Assembly: GCF_024707105.1 (NCBI RefSeq)
Contig: NZ_JANQAJ010000009.1
Coordinates: 434,001-498,000, forward strand
Direction: 5' to 3'
DNA length: 64,000 nt
DNA from: Devosia ginsengisoli
GTDB lineage: Bacteria > Pseudomonadota > Alphaproteobacteria > Rhizobiales > Devosiaceae
Every line of letters starts with the position of its first letter. Position 1 is the stretch's first letter. Of the stretch, positions 23,114-31,434 are shown piece after piece. Made by a program: the position numbers and the translations under genes. Below the pieces are notes generated by a model. The model had not been told where the DNA came from. It ran no database searches and worked only from the letters and a program-made list of their open reading frames with translations.

Positions 23114-23824
23114 ATGACAGTAACCTGCACCATCGAGGCTCGCCTCAACAGCTCCCGACTCCCTGGAAAATCCATGTACGCCCTCGGGGGCAGGCCGCTC
23201 ATTTCCTATGCTGTAGAGGCGGCCCGTGCGAGCGGCGTAGTCGACAGAATAATATTGTGTACGACAGACCGCACGGCCGATGAGGTGCTTGTTCGCTACG
23301 GCAAAGCAGCTGGCATCGATGTGTTCCGTGGCTCCGAAAGCGACGTGGCCGGCCGCGTCGCGGCGGCGGTACGCGACGGATCGAGCACGAACATTTTCCT
23401 GACGGGCGACAACCCGTTCGTTACGCCGGACCTCATCGCCGAGGCGCTGCGCCAATTTGTGATCACCGAGGCCGACTATTTCTGTACGACCCACATGAAG
23501 TATTGCCAGTGGTGGGACGAACCGCCTGTGCTCCCCACCGGACTTTCGGTCCAGATCGCACAAACCGATTTCTTTCTGGAGGCAGAGGCGGCAACGGACG
23601 CGAACGACCCCATTCGCGAACACTCGACAATGGTCATGTACCGCAACAGGTTTCCTGGCAGAAAATATCAGGCCTTCCAATTGCCGGCCGACCTGGACAC
23701 GCAATTCGACATGGACCGTCGTTACACCGTCGATACGCCTGCGGACTTCGCCGCCGCGGAACATCTGATCATGCGCCTGGACCAGGCCACGCTTCCCAAC
23801 CTGCTGCGCGCCAGTGTCGAATAG
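23114..23824 (+). CDS. SpsF/NeuA-like cytidylyltransferase
   Basis: This 236-residue nucleotidyltransferase has the N-terminal CTP-binding motif TIEARLNSSRLPGKSM, the FLTGDNPFVTPDL metal-site motif and QFDMDRRYTVDTPADF near the C-terminus, as in SpsF. It should make a CMP-nonulosonate from the product of the adjacent synthase. It is a second copy of the function also encoded by the N-terminal half of 5568-7597. A DNP replaces the DCP in the conserved motif. It overlaps the next gene by 11 nt if that gene starts at GTG 23814. Confidence 0.88.
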   Translation: MTVTCTIEARLNSSRLPGKSMYALGGRPLISYAVEAARASGVVDRIILCTTDRTADEVLVRYGKAAGIDVFRGSESDVAGRVAAAVRDGSSTNIFLTGDNPFVTPDLIAEALRQFVITEADYFCTTHMKYCQWWDEPPVLPTGLSVQIAQTDFFLEAEAATDANDPIREHSTMVMYRNRFPGRKYQAFQLPADLDTQFDMDRRYTVDTPADFAAAEHLIMRLDQATLPNLLRASVE

Positions 23825-25748
23825 ACCCCCACCTCGAAACGGCATCCACGTGCTACGATCAATCAGCAAGCTGCTAAACAAAGTTCCGAGGAGCCTCAAA
23901 AGACTCATTCTCCTGGTCTTTGATTTCGTGGTTCTGTTGTTTTCCGCCTGGGCCGCCTATGCGCTGCGGCTGAACCGCATCTACACCCCAGACTTCTTGC
24001 ATCTGCTGACGCTGCTGGCCGCCCCAGTGGTCGCCATCCCGATATTTGTGCGCCTCGGCCTGTATCGATCGGTCATACGATACCTGCCGGACCGCGCCCT
24101 GTGGACCACCGCCAAGGCCGCAGTCCTCGCAACGCTGTGCTGGATTTGCGTTCTGTTCGCGTTTGAACTGCTGCGGTTGAGCACGGTGCCGCGCTCGGTA
24201 CCGCTGATTTATTGTGCGCTGGCCATTCTTTTTGTCGGCGGCAGCCGGTTTACGGCCAAATACCTGCTGTGGTCGCCGATGCGCCGTAAATATGCCGGGC
24301 AGGTCGCGATCTACGGTGCCGGTGCCGCCGGTGCACAATTGGCCACGGCCCTGCGTCGCGATGGAAGCCTTTACGTCGCCGGCTTCCTTGACGACGACAG
24401 GGCCATGCATGGCCGAGACGTCGCCGGAATCCGTGTCCATTCGCCAGCCCAGATTGGGCGACTTCTGCAAACAACCGGCGTCACCGAGGTGATCCTCTCC
24501 ATGCCGTCGATCAGCGCACAGCGCCGACAGCAGATTGTCGCCGACCTGGCGCAGCATCAACTCAAGATCCGTGCGGTCCCGGCCATTTCGGACATCGCCT
24601 CGGGGCGCTATCTGATAAGCCAGATCCGCGAAATCGACATAGATGACATCCTCGGCAGGTCGGCGGTCCCTGCCGATCCCGAATTGCTGCAGCAAATTCT
24701 TGAGGAAAGGGTGATCCTGGTTTCCGGCGCGGGCGGCTCCATCGGCTCGGAACTATGTCGCCTCATTGCCAAATGGCGCCCCAGAAAACTGGTGCTGCTC
24801 GAAGCCAACGAGTTTGCTCTCTATCAGATCGAGCGCGCGCTGCGGTCAAACCTGCAGATCGTGCCGGTACTCGGCTCCGTTGGAGATCGGGCGCTGGTGC
24901 GGCGGACCTTGAAGGCACACGGCGTGCAGGTCGTTTTCCACGCTGCAGCGCACAAGCATGTCCCGCTGGTTGAAGCAAACGCGCTGGAGGGCATTCGCAA
25001 CAACGTTTTTGGCACCAATGTCATCGCGACCGAGTCCTTCGACGCGGGCGTAGAGAATTTCGTCCTGATTTCGACCGATAAGGCCGTTCGTCCCCCTAAC
25101 GTCATGGGAGCAACCAAGCGCTGGGCCGAACTTATCGTCGGCTATTACGCCAATCGGGCGCGCATTGAAGACACCCGGCAGAAATTCTGTACCGTACGGT
25201 TCGGCAATGTGCTGGGCTCAAATGGCTCTGTTGTCCCGCTCTTCAAGGAACAAATCGCCTCCGGCGGCCCGGTTACTGTCACCGACAATGAAATGACCCG
25301 CTATTTCATGTCCATCCATGAGGCGGCAGAACTCATTGTCCAGGCCGCGACCATGTCCGAAGGGGGCGACACCTTCCTGCTGGAAATGGGCGACCCCGTC
25401 CGCATCCGCGATCTGGCAGAGAACATGATACATCTGGCCGGCCTTACAATTCGCGACGCCAACAACCCCGATGGCGACATCGCTATTACAGTCACGGGAC
25501 GGCGGTCCGGCGAAAAGACCCACGAAGAACTCTTCTATGATCCGGCAAGCGTTGAAAGAACCAGGCAGCCGATGATCCTGAAGGCTGCTCCGACAGTCTG
25601 GCCATTCGATAGCCTCGACCAGAAAATTATGCGGCTCGAGCGGGCGCTTCTCGACGAGGATGAGCCTGTTGCCCGGCGGATCCTGTTCGATCTCGTGAAC
25701 GCCAAAAATTCCACGAATGCTGCGGTCGACGACAAGAGTATGACATGA
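23814..25748 (+). CDS. membrane-bound nucleoside-diphosphate-sugar 4,6-dehydratase (WbpM/CapD/PglF family)
   Basis: The protein has 644 residues. Four N-terminal transmembrane helices are followed by a CoA-binding-like Rossmann domain (VAIYGAGAAGAQLATAL, about residue 165) and a C-terminal SDR domain (ILVSGAGGSIGSELCR, about 302). The catalytic stretch STDKAVRPPNVMGATK has Met in place of Tyr, the SMK triad typical of large WbpM-type enzymes. It would convert UDP-GlcNAc to UDP-4-keto-6-deoxy-GlcNAc for QuiNAc, FucNAc or bacillosamine-type sugars. Its start is GTG 23814 or GTG 23850; neither has a strong ribosome binding site. ATGA overlap with the next gene. Confidence 0.92.
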   Translation: MSNRPPPRNGIHVLRSISKLLNKVPRSLKRLILLVFDFVVLLFSAWAAYALRLNRIYTPDFLHLLTLLAAPVVAIPIFVRLGLYRSVIRYLPDRALWTTAKAAVLATLCWICVLFAFELLRLSTVPRSVPLIYCALAILFVGGSRFTAKYLLWSPMRRKYAGQVAIYGAGAAGAQLATALRRDGSLYVAGFLDDDRAMHGRDVAGIRVHSPAQIGRLLQTTGVTEVILSMPSISAQRRQQIVADLAQHQLKIRAVPAISDIASGRYLISQIREIDIDDILGRSAVPADPELLQQILEERVILVSGAGGSIGSELCRLIAKWRPRKLVLLEANEFALYQIERALRSNLQIVPVLGSVGDRALVRRTLKAHGVQVVFHAAAHKHVPLVEANALEGIRNNVFGTNVIATESFDAGVENFVLISTDKAVRPPNVMGATKRWAELIVGYYANRARIEDTRQKFCTVRFGNVLGSNGSVVPLFKEQIASGGPVTVTDNEMTRYFMSIHEAAELIVQAATMSEGGDTFLLEMGDPVRIRDLAENMIHLAGLTIRDANNPDGDIAITVTGRRSGEKTHEELFYDPASVERTRQPMILKAAPTVWPFDSLDQKIMRLERALLDEDEPVARRILFDLVNAKNSTNAAVDDKSMT

Positions 25749-26749
25749 TTTTCCTCATGGTTCTCGTATCGGCCGCCATAAGTGCAGCAACGGCCCTGGC
25801 GCTTATTCGGCGGGCTGCGTCCCTGGGGCTGCTTCAGCAAGCCAATGAGCGTTCCTCCCATGTTGCGCCGACACCTACTGGCGGTGGCGTCGGCATTGCG
25901 CTCGGCACGGTCTTTGGCATTCTGCTCATTGGCGCTGCATCGGATTTCGACACGTTGACGATGGTTGTCCTGGCCGCCGCTATTGCGGTTCTCGGCCTTG
26001 CCGATGACCGCTGGTCTCTGCCGGCTACGCTGAGGCTGCTCGTGCAGTTGATACTGGTTAGTATCCTGGTCATCGCGCTCACCTCCCCTTGGCAGACGGG
26101 CAATGTCATGGGAGCAGTTCTGATGGCGGCGCTGCTGATCGTTGCGGGCGTCTGGTGGGTCAATCTCTACAATTTCATGGATGGGATAGACGGATTTGCC
26201 GGGGCGCAAGCGGTGTTCATGCTCGCCGCAGCATTGCTACTCGCGGCCCAGGCCGCAAACCAGCCATGGACACACGCCCTGGGCCTGCTTGCACTTTCGG
26301 CAATTGCGGCAACCTTGGCCTTCCTGGCCCTGAACTGGCCGCCTGCTAAAATCTTCATGGGCGACGTTGGCAGTACGTTTTTGGGCTTCCTGATCCTCGC
26401 CATAGCCATTGCCACGAGTAAGCTGGGATGGCTCAGCCTCTGGCAATGGTCAATTCTCGGCGTAGCCTTCGCAGCGGACGCCACGGTCACCCTGTTGCGT
26501 CGCTTCCGGGACGGCAAGAACGTCTTCCAGGCGCATCGAAGCCACACCTACCAGCGGGTCTCGCGGCTGCTCGGCGGACATCGTACAGTAACGCTGGGCC
26601 TGATTGCCGCCAATATTGTCCTGGTGCTACCAGCCGCCTGGCTTGCAGGACAGTGGCCGGATCATGCCTGGATAATAGCGGCCGGCACTTACATGCTGGC
26701 CGGCATCGCTGCATTGCGGTTGGGGGCCGGACGGCCCGACGCAGCCTAA
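25745..26749 (+). CDS. undecaprenyl-phosphate sugar-1-phosphate transferase (WbpL/WecA/MraY family)
   Basis: This 334-residue polytopic enzyme initiates glycan assembly by moving a HexNAc-1-phosphate to undecaprenyl phosphate. Family motifs are in order: NERSSHVAPTPTGGG, GLADDRWSLPA (the DD metal site), NLYNFMDGIDGFAG, KIFMGDVGSTFLGF and HRSHTYQR. The short WbpL-like form and its coupling (ATGA) to a WbpM-type dehydratase suggest QuiNAc- or FucNAc-1-phosphate as substrate. It acts in the inner membrane and faces the DUF268 gene with 2 nt between the convergent ends. Confidence 0.93.
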   Translation: MIFLMVLVSAAISAATALALIRRAASLGLLQQANERSSHVAPTPTGGGVGIALGTVFGILLIGAASDFDTLTMVVLAAAIAVLGLADDRWSLPATLRLLVQLILVSILVIALTSPWQTGNVMGAVLMAALLIVAGVWWVNLYNFMDGIDGFAGAQAVFMLAAALLLAAQAANQPWTHALGLLALSAIAATLAFLALNWPPAKIFMGDVGSTFLGFLILAIAIATSKLGWLSLWQWSILGVAFAADATVTLLRRFRDGKNVFQAHRSHTYQRVSRLLGGHRTVTLGLIAANIVLVLPAAWLAGQWPDHAWIIAAGTYMLAGIAALRLGAGRPDAA

Positions 26750-26751
26750 GG

Positions 26752-27579
26752 CTAACGCTTGATCAGCGTCAGGATCAGGCAGCCATAGGGATCGGCACGC
26801 ATCTCTTCGTCGCTGGGGTCGATCAACAGCGACCATGCGCTCGTGACAAACGCCTTTTCCAGCACGGTGAAGCCGGCCTTTTCTGCTTCCTGATACATTT
26901 CCACCGGATCGAGGTGCCGTCCGGCATTGAAGACGACTCCAGGCTCGTTCGACGTGGGCGAACTGACATAAAGCGGCACGCCGGGGCCCAGCACCCGTGC
27001 GAAATCACTGAACACCTTGAAGTGCCCAAGCGCGTCTATCGCGTCGCCATACTTGCCCAACCCGAGATGCTCGATCACGTGCAGGCACGAGACCGAGGTC
27101 GCGCCTGCAAACTGCTCGGGCGACATATTCTGCAGATCGATGAAACGGAGTTCGGTATTCTCGAAGGCAATCTTGGGCATGTTGATTTCGCCGAACACAA
27201 GATTGATGCGTGCCGCAATCAGGGCCAGGATAAATCCTTCGATACGCGACCCGATGTCGATATGAAGATGGTCCGGTTTTCCGCGTGATCCATCGATCAC
27301 TTTCTGGGCCACATGAATATCCTGGAACCAATAATGCCGGTTCACGTGATTGACGCTGTAGTCCAGCGCCACCGGAAAGACGTCCTTGATCTTGATTGCA
27401 ACACCGCGCGACCCGGCGTCGTTCTTGAGATCCTGAAACTGCCCCATGAATTTGGGCATGTAGCCAACGGTTCGACCCAGAACCAGCGGGTTCAGAAGAC
27501 CTTTCTTGTTGGCGGTGAACGCCCAGTATGCAAGCGTCCTCAACCCCGGAGTCCGCTTAACGAATGAGCGAAAAGACAT
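26752..27579 (-). CDS. DUF268 protein, methyltransferase-like
   Basis: This 275-residue protein has the DUF268 signature around HLHIDIGSRIEGFILALIAA, FIDLQNMSPEQFA and SCLHVIEHLGLGKYGDAID, which together look like a Rossmann methyltransferase core (the HVIEHLGLG block resembles motif post II). FARVLGPGVPLYVSSP completes it. Such proteins occur in polysaccharide loci and probably methylate or otherwise modify a sugar. No SAM-binding GxGxG is obvious, so activity is uncertain. It lies downstream of the WaaL-like gene on the same strand with a gap of 34 nt. Confidence 0.8.
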   Translation of the reverse strand: MSFRSFVKRTPGLRTLAYWAFTANKKGLLNPLVLGRTVGYMPKFMGQFQDLKNDAGSRGVAIKIKDVFPVALDYSVNHVNRHYWFQDIHVAQKVIDGSRGKPDHLHIDIGSRIEGFILALIAARINLVFGEINMPKIAFENTELRFIDLQNMSPEQFAGATSVSCLHVIEHLGLGKYGDAIDALGHFKVFSDFARVLGPGVPLYVSSPTSNEPGVVFNAGRHLDPVEMYQEAEKAGFTVLEKAFVTSAWSLLIDPSDEEMRADPYGCLILTLIKR

Positions 27580-27613
27580 ATATCACCGAACAAGGATGGA
27601 ACCTGGTAGACAT

Positions 27614-28873
27614 CTACCCCACCCTTTCCGCGACCTCAAGTTGGTCTGCAGGCACCTGCCGGGCCGGCCGCTCCACGAGCAGACCTGTAACGACGCAGAT
27701 CGTGGAAAAGAACACCGTTACCGAGAGAATACCGAACATCGCATTGGTAAGGCCCATGACGAGATAGCCGACGGTCAGCGACGCGACGACGATTATCAGT
27801 CCCTTTGGCACAACTCGCCTATTCTGAAAAACCTCGGCCAGGGGGGCCAGCAGAAGCAGGAAATAGGCCAAGACGCCCAAGATACCGGCGCTTGCAGCAA
27901 AATTGGCTAAATCGCTATGCAGGTGCGGCGCGTCTTCAAAGGAACCGCCAACACTGCTTTCAGCAACCGCAACATAGGCAAAGGGGCCGTGTCCGACCAC
28001 CGGGGACGAGACAAAGGCATCCAGCCCCCCTTTGTACATTTGCAGCCGCAGGTTCGTTGAATTGCCCGCCGGCAGTTCCGATTGCATCAGGTCCTTTACG
28101 TCATTCACAACCCTTTGGACGCCGGAAATCTGCCCCGCGCCCAGAGCCAGCGCAGCGATAATTGCCATTGCGGCCACGAGCGCCATAACGAAATGCCTTC
28201 GCGAGATGGCCCGCAGGACCACCGCGAGGACGAGAGCGGTGAATGCCATGGCGACAAACGCGACCACGGCCCCCCTTGTCCCCGACAACAACACGGCAGC
28301 AGCGGCGAAAACCGGCCCGGACAAGGCAATGATGCGCAATGCTCCTGTCGCGTAGACTGCCCCGATGGTTGCGAGCACGCCACAGGCCAGTGCAACATCG
28401 GCGAAATGGATCGGATTGGCGACGCTCGCTCCCGCGCGCATCGTGCCTGTTGCCGCGAACTCTCCCACCGCAACCGCTGCGGCACCGGCAACACCGCACA
28501 GGCTGAGTAGCGCCACCATGGCGGGCTCGGGTCCAGCATCGGCGCGCGCAAGAGAGATCAACGGCCAAACAGCGAGAAATGGCGCAAAATAAAGCACACT
28601 AAGGACACCGGCGACCCCACCCGCCGCGAAAGTATAGGCAACGAGAACCAGCGACAGCCCGCCAAACGGCATCCACACGATTGGCCTGTAGAAAGCCGCG
28701 AGACTGGGACGCATTAGGATTATGGCAACGGCTCCGGCGGCCAGATAGATGATATTACCGGCTTCCGGCGCGACAGGAGTCATGGCCAAGGCCGCGACAA
28801 GGGCGATCAGCAGGATGGCAGGGCGTAGGGTCATGGGATTCCACAAGATTGAGCCCCTTCTTGCCATGGCCAT
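27614..28873 (-). CDS. O-antigen ligase/polymerase family membrane protein (WaaL/Wzy_C)
   Basis: This 419-residue protein has ten or more transmembrane helices and two hallmarks of the family: LLSGTRGAVVAFVAM and the periplasmic loop ending GHGPFAYVAVAESSVGG...HLHSDLANFAASAGILG, with the conserved histidines. It joins or polymerises undecaprenyl-PP-linked glycan in the periplasmic face of the inner membrane. Ligase and polymerase cannot be separated by sequence alone. The start is ATG 28873 or ATG 28834; neither has a strong ribosome binding site. It is the last polysaccharide gene before the tRNA. Confidence 0.88.
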   Translation of the reverse strand: MAMARRGSILWNPMTLRPAILLIALVAALAMTPVAPEAGNIIYLAAGAVAIILMRPSLAAFYRPIVWMPFGGLSLVLVAYTFAAGGVAGVLSVLYFAPFLAVWPLISLARADAGPEPAMVALLSLCGVAGAAAVAVGEFAATGTMRAGASVANPIHFADVALACGVLATIGAVYATGALRIIALSGPVFAAAAVLLSGTRGAVVAFVAMAFTALVLAVVLRAISRRHFVMALVAAMAIIAALALGAGQISGVQRVVNDVKDLMQSELPAGNSTNLRLQMYKGGLDAFVSSPVVGHGPFAYVAVAESSVGGSFEDAPHLHSDLANFAASAGILGVLAYFLLLLAPLAEVFQNRRVVPKGLIIVVASLTVGYLVMGLTNAMFGILSVTVFFSTICVVTGLLVERPARQVPADQLEVAERVG

Positions 28874-28967
28874 GTGAGACCAGCAACGGCGCTTGCCGGC
28901 ACTTTCGTACTGTCTGACAACAATGCCGCAACCTGTCCCCGATCAGCCGATCGCTATGGAACAAAGG

Positions 28968-29005
28968 AAAACCCCAGCTAAGCGCCGGGCTTAACTGGGG
29001 TTTTT

Positions 29006-29006
<1 letters not shown>
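28968..29006. terminator. bidirectional intrinsic terminator
   Basis: An inverted repeat, CCCCAGcTAAGC-gccgg-GCTTAaCTGGGG (28972-29000), is followed by T6 on the plus strand and by TTTT on the minus strand. It lies 6 nt beyond the 3' end of the tRNA gene and should end its transcript on the minus strand. Confidence 0.85.
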
Positions 29007-29082
<76 letters not shown>

Positions 29083-29146
29083 TCAAATAGTCGATAACAG
29101 TGCCGGTGGGCCGTCATCACTGCGACCGTGGTCGCGACGTGAGGCG

Positions 29147-29175
29147 TATATAGGGGCTCGGGGCCGATAGCTCAA
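29147..29175 (-). promoter_or_regulatory. sigma70-type promoter of tRNA-fMet
   Basis: On the minus strand, TTGAGC (29175-29170) is followed by exactly 17 nt and then TATATA (29152-29147). This leaves a leader of about 60 nt before the tRNA 5' end at 29082. Spacing and hexamers are close to the housekeeping consensus. Confidence 0.75.
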
Positions 29176-29321
29176 CCCCAAAAGCAGGCTGCATGACGCT
29201 TTTTTGACGATGCGATTTTTTGCCCCCGCCACCCCGTCCATTCAGCCGGCACCGGCCAGGGTGTTTCCAGCAGCAGGGACCATGGCCCTGCAGCTCGGAA
29301 AACACGACGGAACAAGGATTT

Positions 29322-29361
29322 AGAGCATTTCGGCGTTTCAACCAAACGACGAAATGCTTTA
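29322..29361. repeat. palindromic intergenic repeat
   Basis: Imperfect inverted repeat with arms around AGCATTTCG-GCGTTT and AAACG-ACGAAATGCT and a short loop (CAACC). I recall similar 'AGCATTTCG...CGAAATGCT' palindromes in many rhizobia-related genomes. No T tract follows it, so a terminator role is uncertain. Confidence 0.6.
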
Positions 29362-29401
29362 GGGTGGCCGCCCTTCCTTACCAGTTTCCGAGGTACACCT
29401 G

Positions 29402-30439
29402 ATGAAATTGAAGCCGCTTGGCCGCACCGACCTGCTGGTGACCGAACTCTGCCTGGGCACCATGACCTGGGGCAGCCAGAACACCGAGGCGGAGGGCCAT
29501 GCCCAGATCGATATGGCGCTGGAAGCGGGCCTCAATTTCATGGACACGGCCGAGATTTACGCCGTGCCGCGCAGCCCCGAGACCTCGGGCCGTACCGAGG
29601 AAATCATCGGCACCTGGTTCAGCAAGACCGGCAAGCGCGACAAATGGATTCTCGCCTCCAAGGTCGCCGGCGGCCCGGTGGATTTCATCCGCAATGGCAG
29701 CCGCACCAGTGGCAAGACCTTGCGCCAGGCCTTCGAGGCCAGCCTGCGGCGCCTGCGGACCGATTATCTCGATCTCTACCAGATCCACTGGGCCGGCCGC
29801 GGCAGCTACAATTTCGACGGCTCCTGGGATTACGCGCCCCACAAGCAGGACACGGCCGACGTGCTCGCCAATATCGAGGACATGCTGGAAACGCTGGGTG
29901 CGCTGGTCAAGGAGGGCAAGCTGCGCCATGTCGGCGTCTCCAACGAGACCACTTGGGGCATTGCCCAATGGCTGCGTATCGCCGAGTTAAAGGGCCTGCC
30001 GCGCCTCGTCTCCGTGCAGAACGAATATAACCTGCTGCGCCGCCAGTTCGAGCTCGACCTGGCCGAGCTCAGCCACCACGAAAATGTCGGCCTGCTCGCC
30101 TATTCACCGCTGGCCGGTGGCCTCATCACCGGCAAATATTTCGACGGAAACATGCCCAAGGGCAGCCGCGGCGATTACCAGAAGGGTTTCTGGCGGCTCA
30201 ACGAACATTCCGAAGCCGCCGGCAAACACTATCTGGCCCTGGCCGCCCGCCACGGGCTCGATCCGGCCCAGATGGCCATCGCCTTCGCGTTGACCCGCGC
30301 CTTCATGACCTCGGTCATCATCGGCGCCACCAGCACCGAACAGCTGGCCAATGCCATCGGCGCCCGTGCCGTCACCCTGTCGCCGGACCTGCTGGCCGAG
30401 ATCGAAGCCATCCACCGCCGCTACCCACGCCCCATCTGA
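29402..30439 (+). CDS. aldo/keto reductase, Tas-like
   Basis: This 345-residue NADP(H)-dependent aldo/keto reductase has KPLGRTDLLVTELCLGTMTWG at the N-terminus, the catalytic Asp/Tyr in NFMDTAEIYAVP, Lys in LASKVAGG and His in YQIHWAGRG, and the cofactor motif SVIIGATSTEQL near the C-terminus. The PRSPETSGRTEEIIG insert is typical of the Tas/YajO branch. The physiological substrate is unknown. It stands alone, flanked by intergenic palindromes. Confidence 0.93.
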   Translation: MKLKPLGRTDLLVTELCLGTMTWGSQNTEAEGHAQIDMALEAGLNFMDTAEIYAVPRSPETSGRTEEIIGTWFSKTGKRDKWILASKVAGGPVDFIRNGSRTSGKTLRQAFEASLRRLRTDYLDLYQIHWAGRGSYNFDGSWDYAPHKQDTADVLANIEDMLETLGALVKEGKLRHVGVSNETTWGIAQWLRIAELKGLPRLVSVQNEYNLLRRQFELDLAELSHHENVGLLAYSPLAGGLITGKYFDGNMPKGSRGDYQKGFWRLNEHSEAAGKHYLALAARHGLDPAQMAIAFALTRAFMTSVIIGATSTEQLANAIGARAVTLSPDLLAEIEAIHRRYPRPI

Positions 30440-30464
30440 TGGGACGGGATACCCCCATTTTACT

Positions 30465-30543
30465 GCGTCATTCCCGCGAAAGCGGGAATCCATTCTTTGC
30501 TGAGGCAGTCCAGAGTGGATTCCCGCTTTCGCGGGAATGACGC
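30465..30543. repeat. long palindromic repeat (GTCATTCCCGCGAAAGCGGGAATCC type)
   Basis: Near-perfect inverted repeat. The left arm GCGTCATTCCCGCGAAAGC continues through GGGAATCCA, and the right arm is its reverse complement, around a loop of about 20 nt. Each arm itself contains the smaller hairpin CCCGC-GAAA-GCGGG. I recall this element as a widespread intergenic repeat of proteobacteria. A diverged half copy forms part of the terminator at 33928. Confidence 0.85.
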
Positions 30544-30615
30544 GGCGGGTTATGGAAAGCGGATATGCATTCCGGTCAAGCCGGGATATCGCGGATTCAA
30601 GAGCGAGGGCTACCC

Positions 30616-31311
30616 TTGTCGACGACACTGATCTCCACCCTGTTTCCGCTGATCTGCTACTTCGCCTACAATATCGTCGTGCCGCTGGTGGAGCGGATGC
30701 GGCCCTCGCTATCGGCCATCATGAACATGCAGCGCCGCCGCTGGGTGGCCAATGCCGCCCTGCGCGAATCCCCGTTCGACGCCATCTTGTCGGGCAATAT
30801 CATGGGCTCGGTGAGCTTCCTGGCCTCCACCGCCGTCCTGCTGATCCTGGCCGTTTTCGCGGTCTTCGGCCAGGTGCCGGCGCTGATGACCACGCTCAAT
30901 TCGCTGTCGCTGGATCGGGTCTACACCACGCTGGATGTGCAATTGCATCTGGTCGTCATGCTGACCATGTTCGTGCTGGCCTTTTTCGCCTTCACGCTGT
31001 CGCTGCGCCAGTTCAACCATTTCTGCATCATGCTGGGCGCGCTCGATCATTCCAGCCCGATTTCAGAGCCCGAGATCGAGGCTATCACCGCCATGAACGC
31101 GCTGGGCGCCCGCAATTTCAACAGCGGTGTGCGCGCCTATTATTTCTCGGTGGCCACCGTGGCCTGGTTCGCCTCCGAATGGCTGCCGATTGTCGCCTGC
31201 CTCGTCACCATCCTGATCCTGGCGCATCGCGAATTCTTTTCCTCGGCCCACCGCACCGCGGCCTCGGCCGCCATCATCGCGGCCCGCCGCCAGCAGGAAA
31301 AGCGAGGCTAA
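30616..31311 (+). CDS. DUF599 family membrane protein
   Basis: This protein of about 231 residues is predicted to cross the membrane four times. The conserved N-terminal block is YNIVVPLVERMRPSLSAIMNMQRRRWV, with ILSGNIMGSVSFLASTAVLLILA and FNSGVRAYYFSVATVAWF downstream, as in DUF599. Function is unknown. A TTG at 30616 preceded by GAGGG is preferred because conservation begins there. The alternative ATG at 30565 would add 17 unconserved residues lying close to the palindromic repeat. Confidence 0.8.
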   Translation: MSTTLISTLFPLICYFAYNIVVPLVERMRPSLSAIMNMQRRRWVANAALRESPFDAILSGNIMGSVSFLASTAVLLILAVFAVFGQVPALMTTLNSLSLDRVYTTLDVQLHLVVMLTMFVLAFFAFTLSLRQFNHFCIMLGALDHSSPISEPEIEAITAMNALGARNFNSGVRAYYFSVATVAWFASEWLPIVACLVTILILAHREFFSSAHRTAASAAIIAARRQQEKRG

Positions 31312-31333
31312 GGAGACGCTCCTGCCTCAAAGA

Positions 31334-31422
31334 CCTCATGGTGAGCTTGTCGAACCATGGGGGCGGGCGAGTGGAGAAGCTACCGTGCCACGCCCTCGTG
31401 GTTCGACAGGCTCACCATGAGG
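31334..31422. repeat. interspersed inverted repeat, family A copy 1
   Basis: The arms CCTCATGGTGAGCtTGTCGAACCA (31334-31357) and its reverse complement (31399-31422, one mismatch) enclose about 41 nt. The unit 'CCTCATGGTGAGC-TGTCGAACCACGAGGGCGTGGCAC' recurs at 35037 and 40927 in this window. Confidence 0.8.
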
Positions 31423-31434
31423 GCTGCTGGACCA

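Larger units (their letters stand above)
29083..29401. other. tRNA upstream region without genes
   Basis: This 319-nt stretch holds the tRNA promoter (29147-29175), a small palindrome GCGACC-GT-GGTCGC in the tRNA leader (about 29122-29135), a GCAGGG-ACCATGG-CCCTGC palindrome near 29274-29292, and a larger repeat-type palindrome at 29322-29361. I see no coding region in it. Confidence 0.6.

Noticed and set aside
29147..29175. Phage attachment site at the tRNA
   Set aside because: No duplicated tRNA 3' end or integrase is visible; the elements there read as a normal tRNA promoter.
30104..30628. Minus-strand frame over the end of the Tas-like AKR gene
   Set aside because: It runs through a palindromic repeat and the reverse of a conserved gene; no motif.
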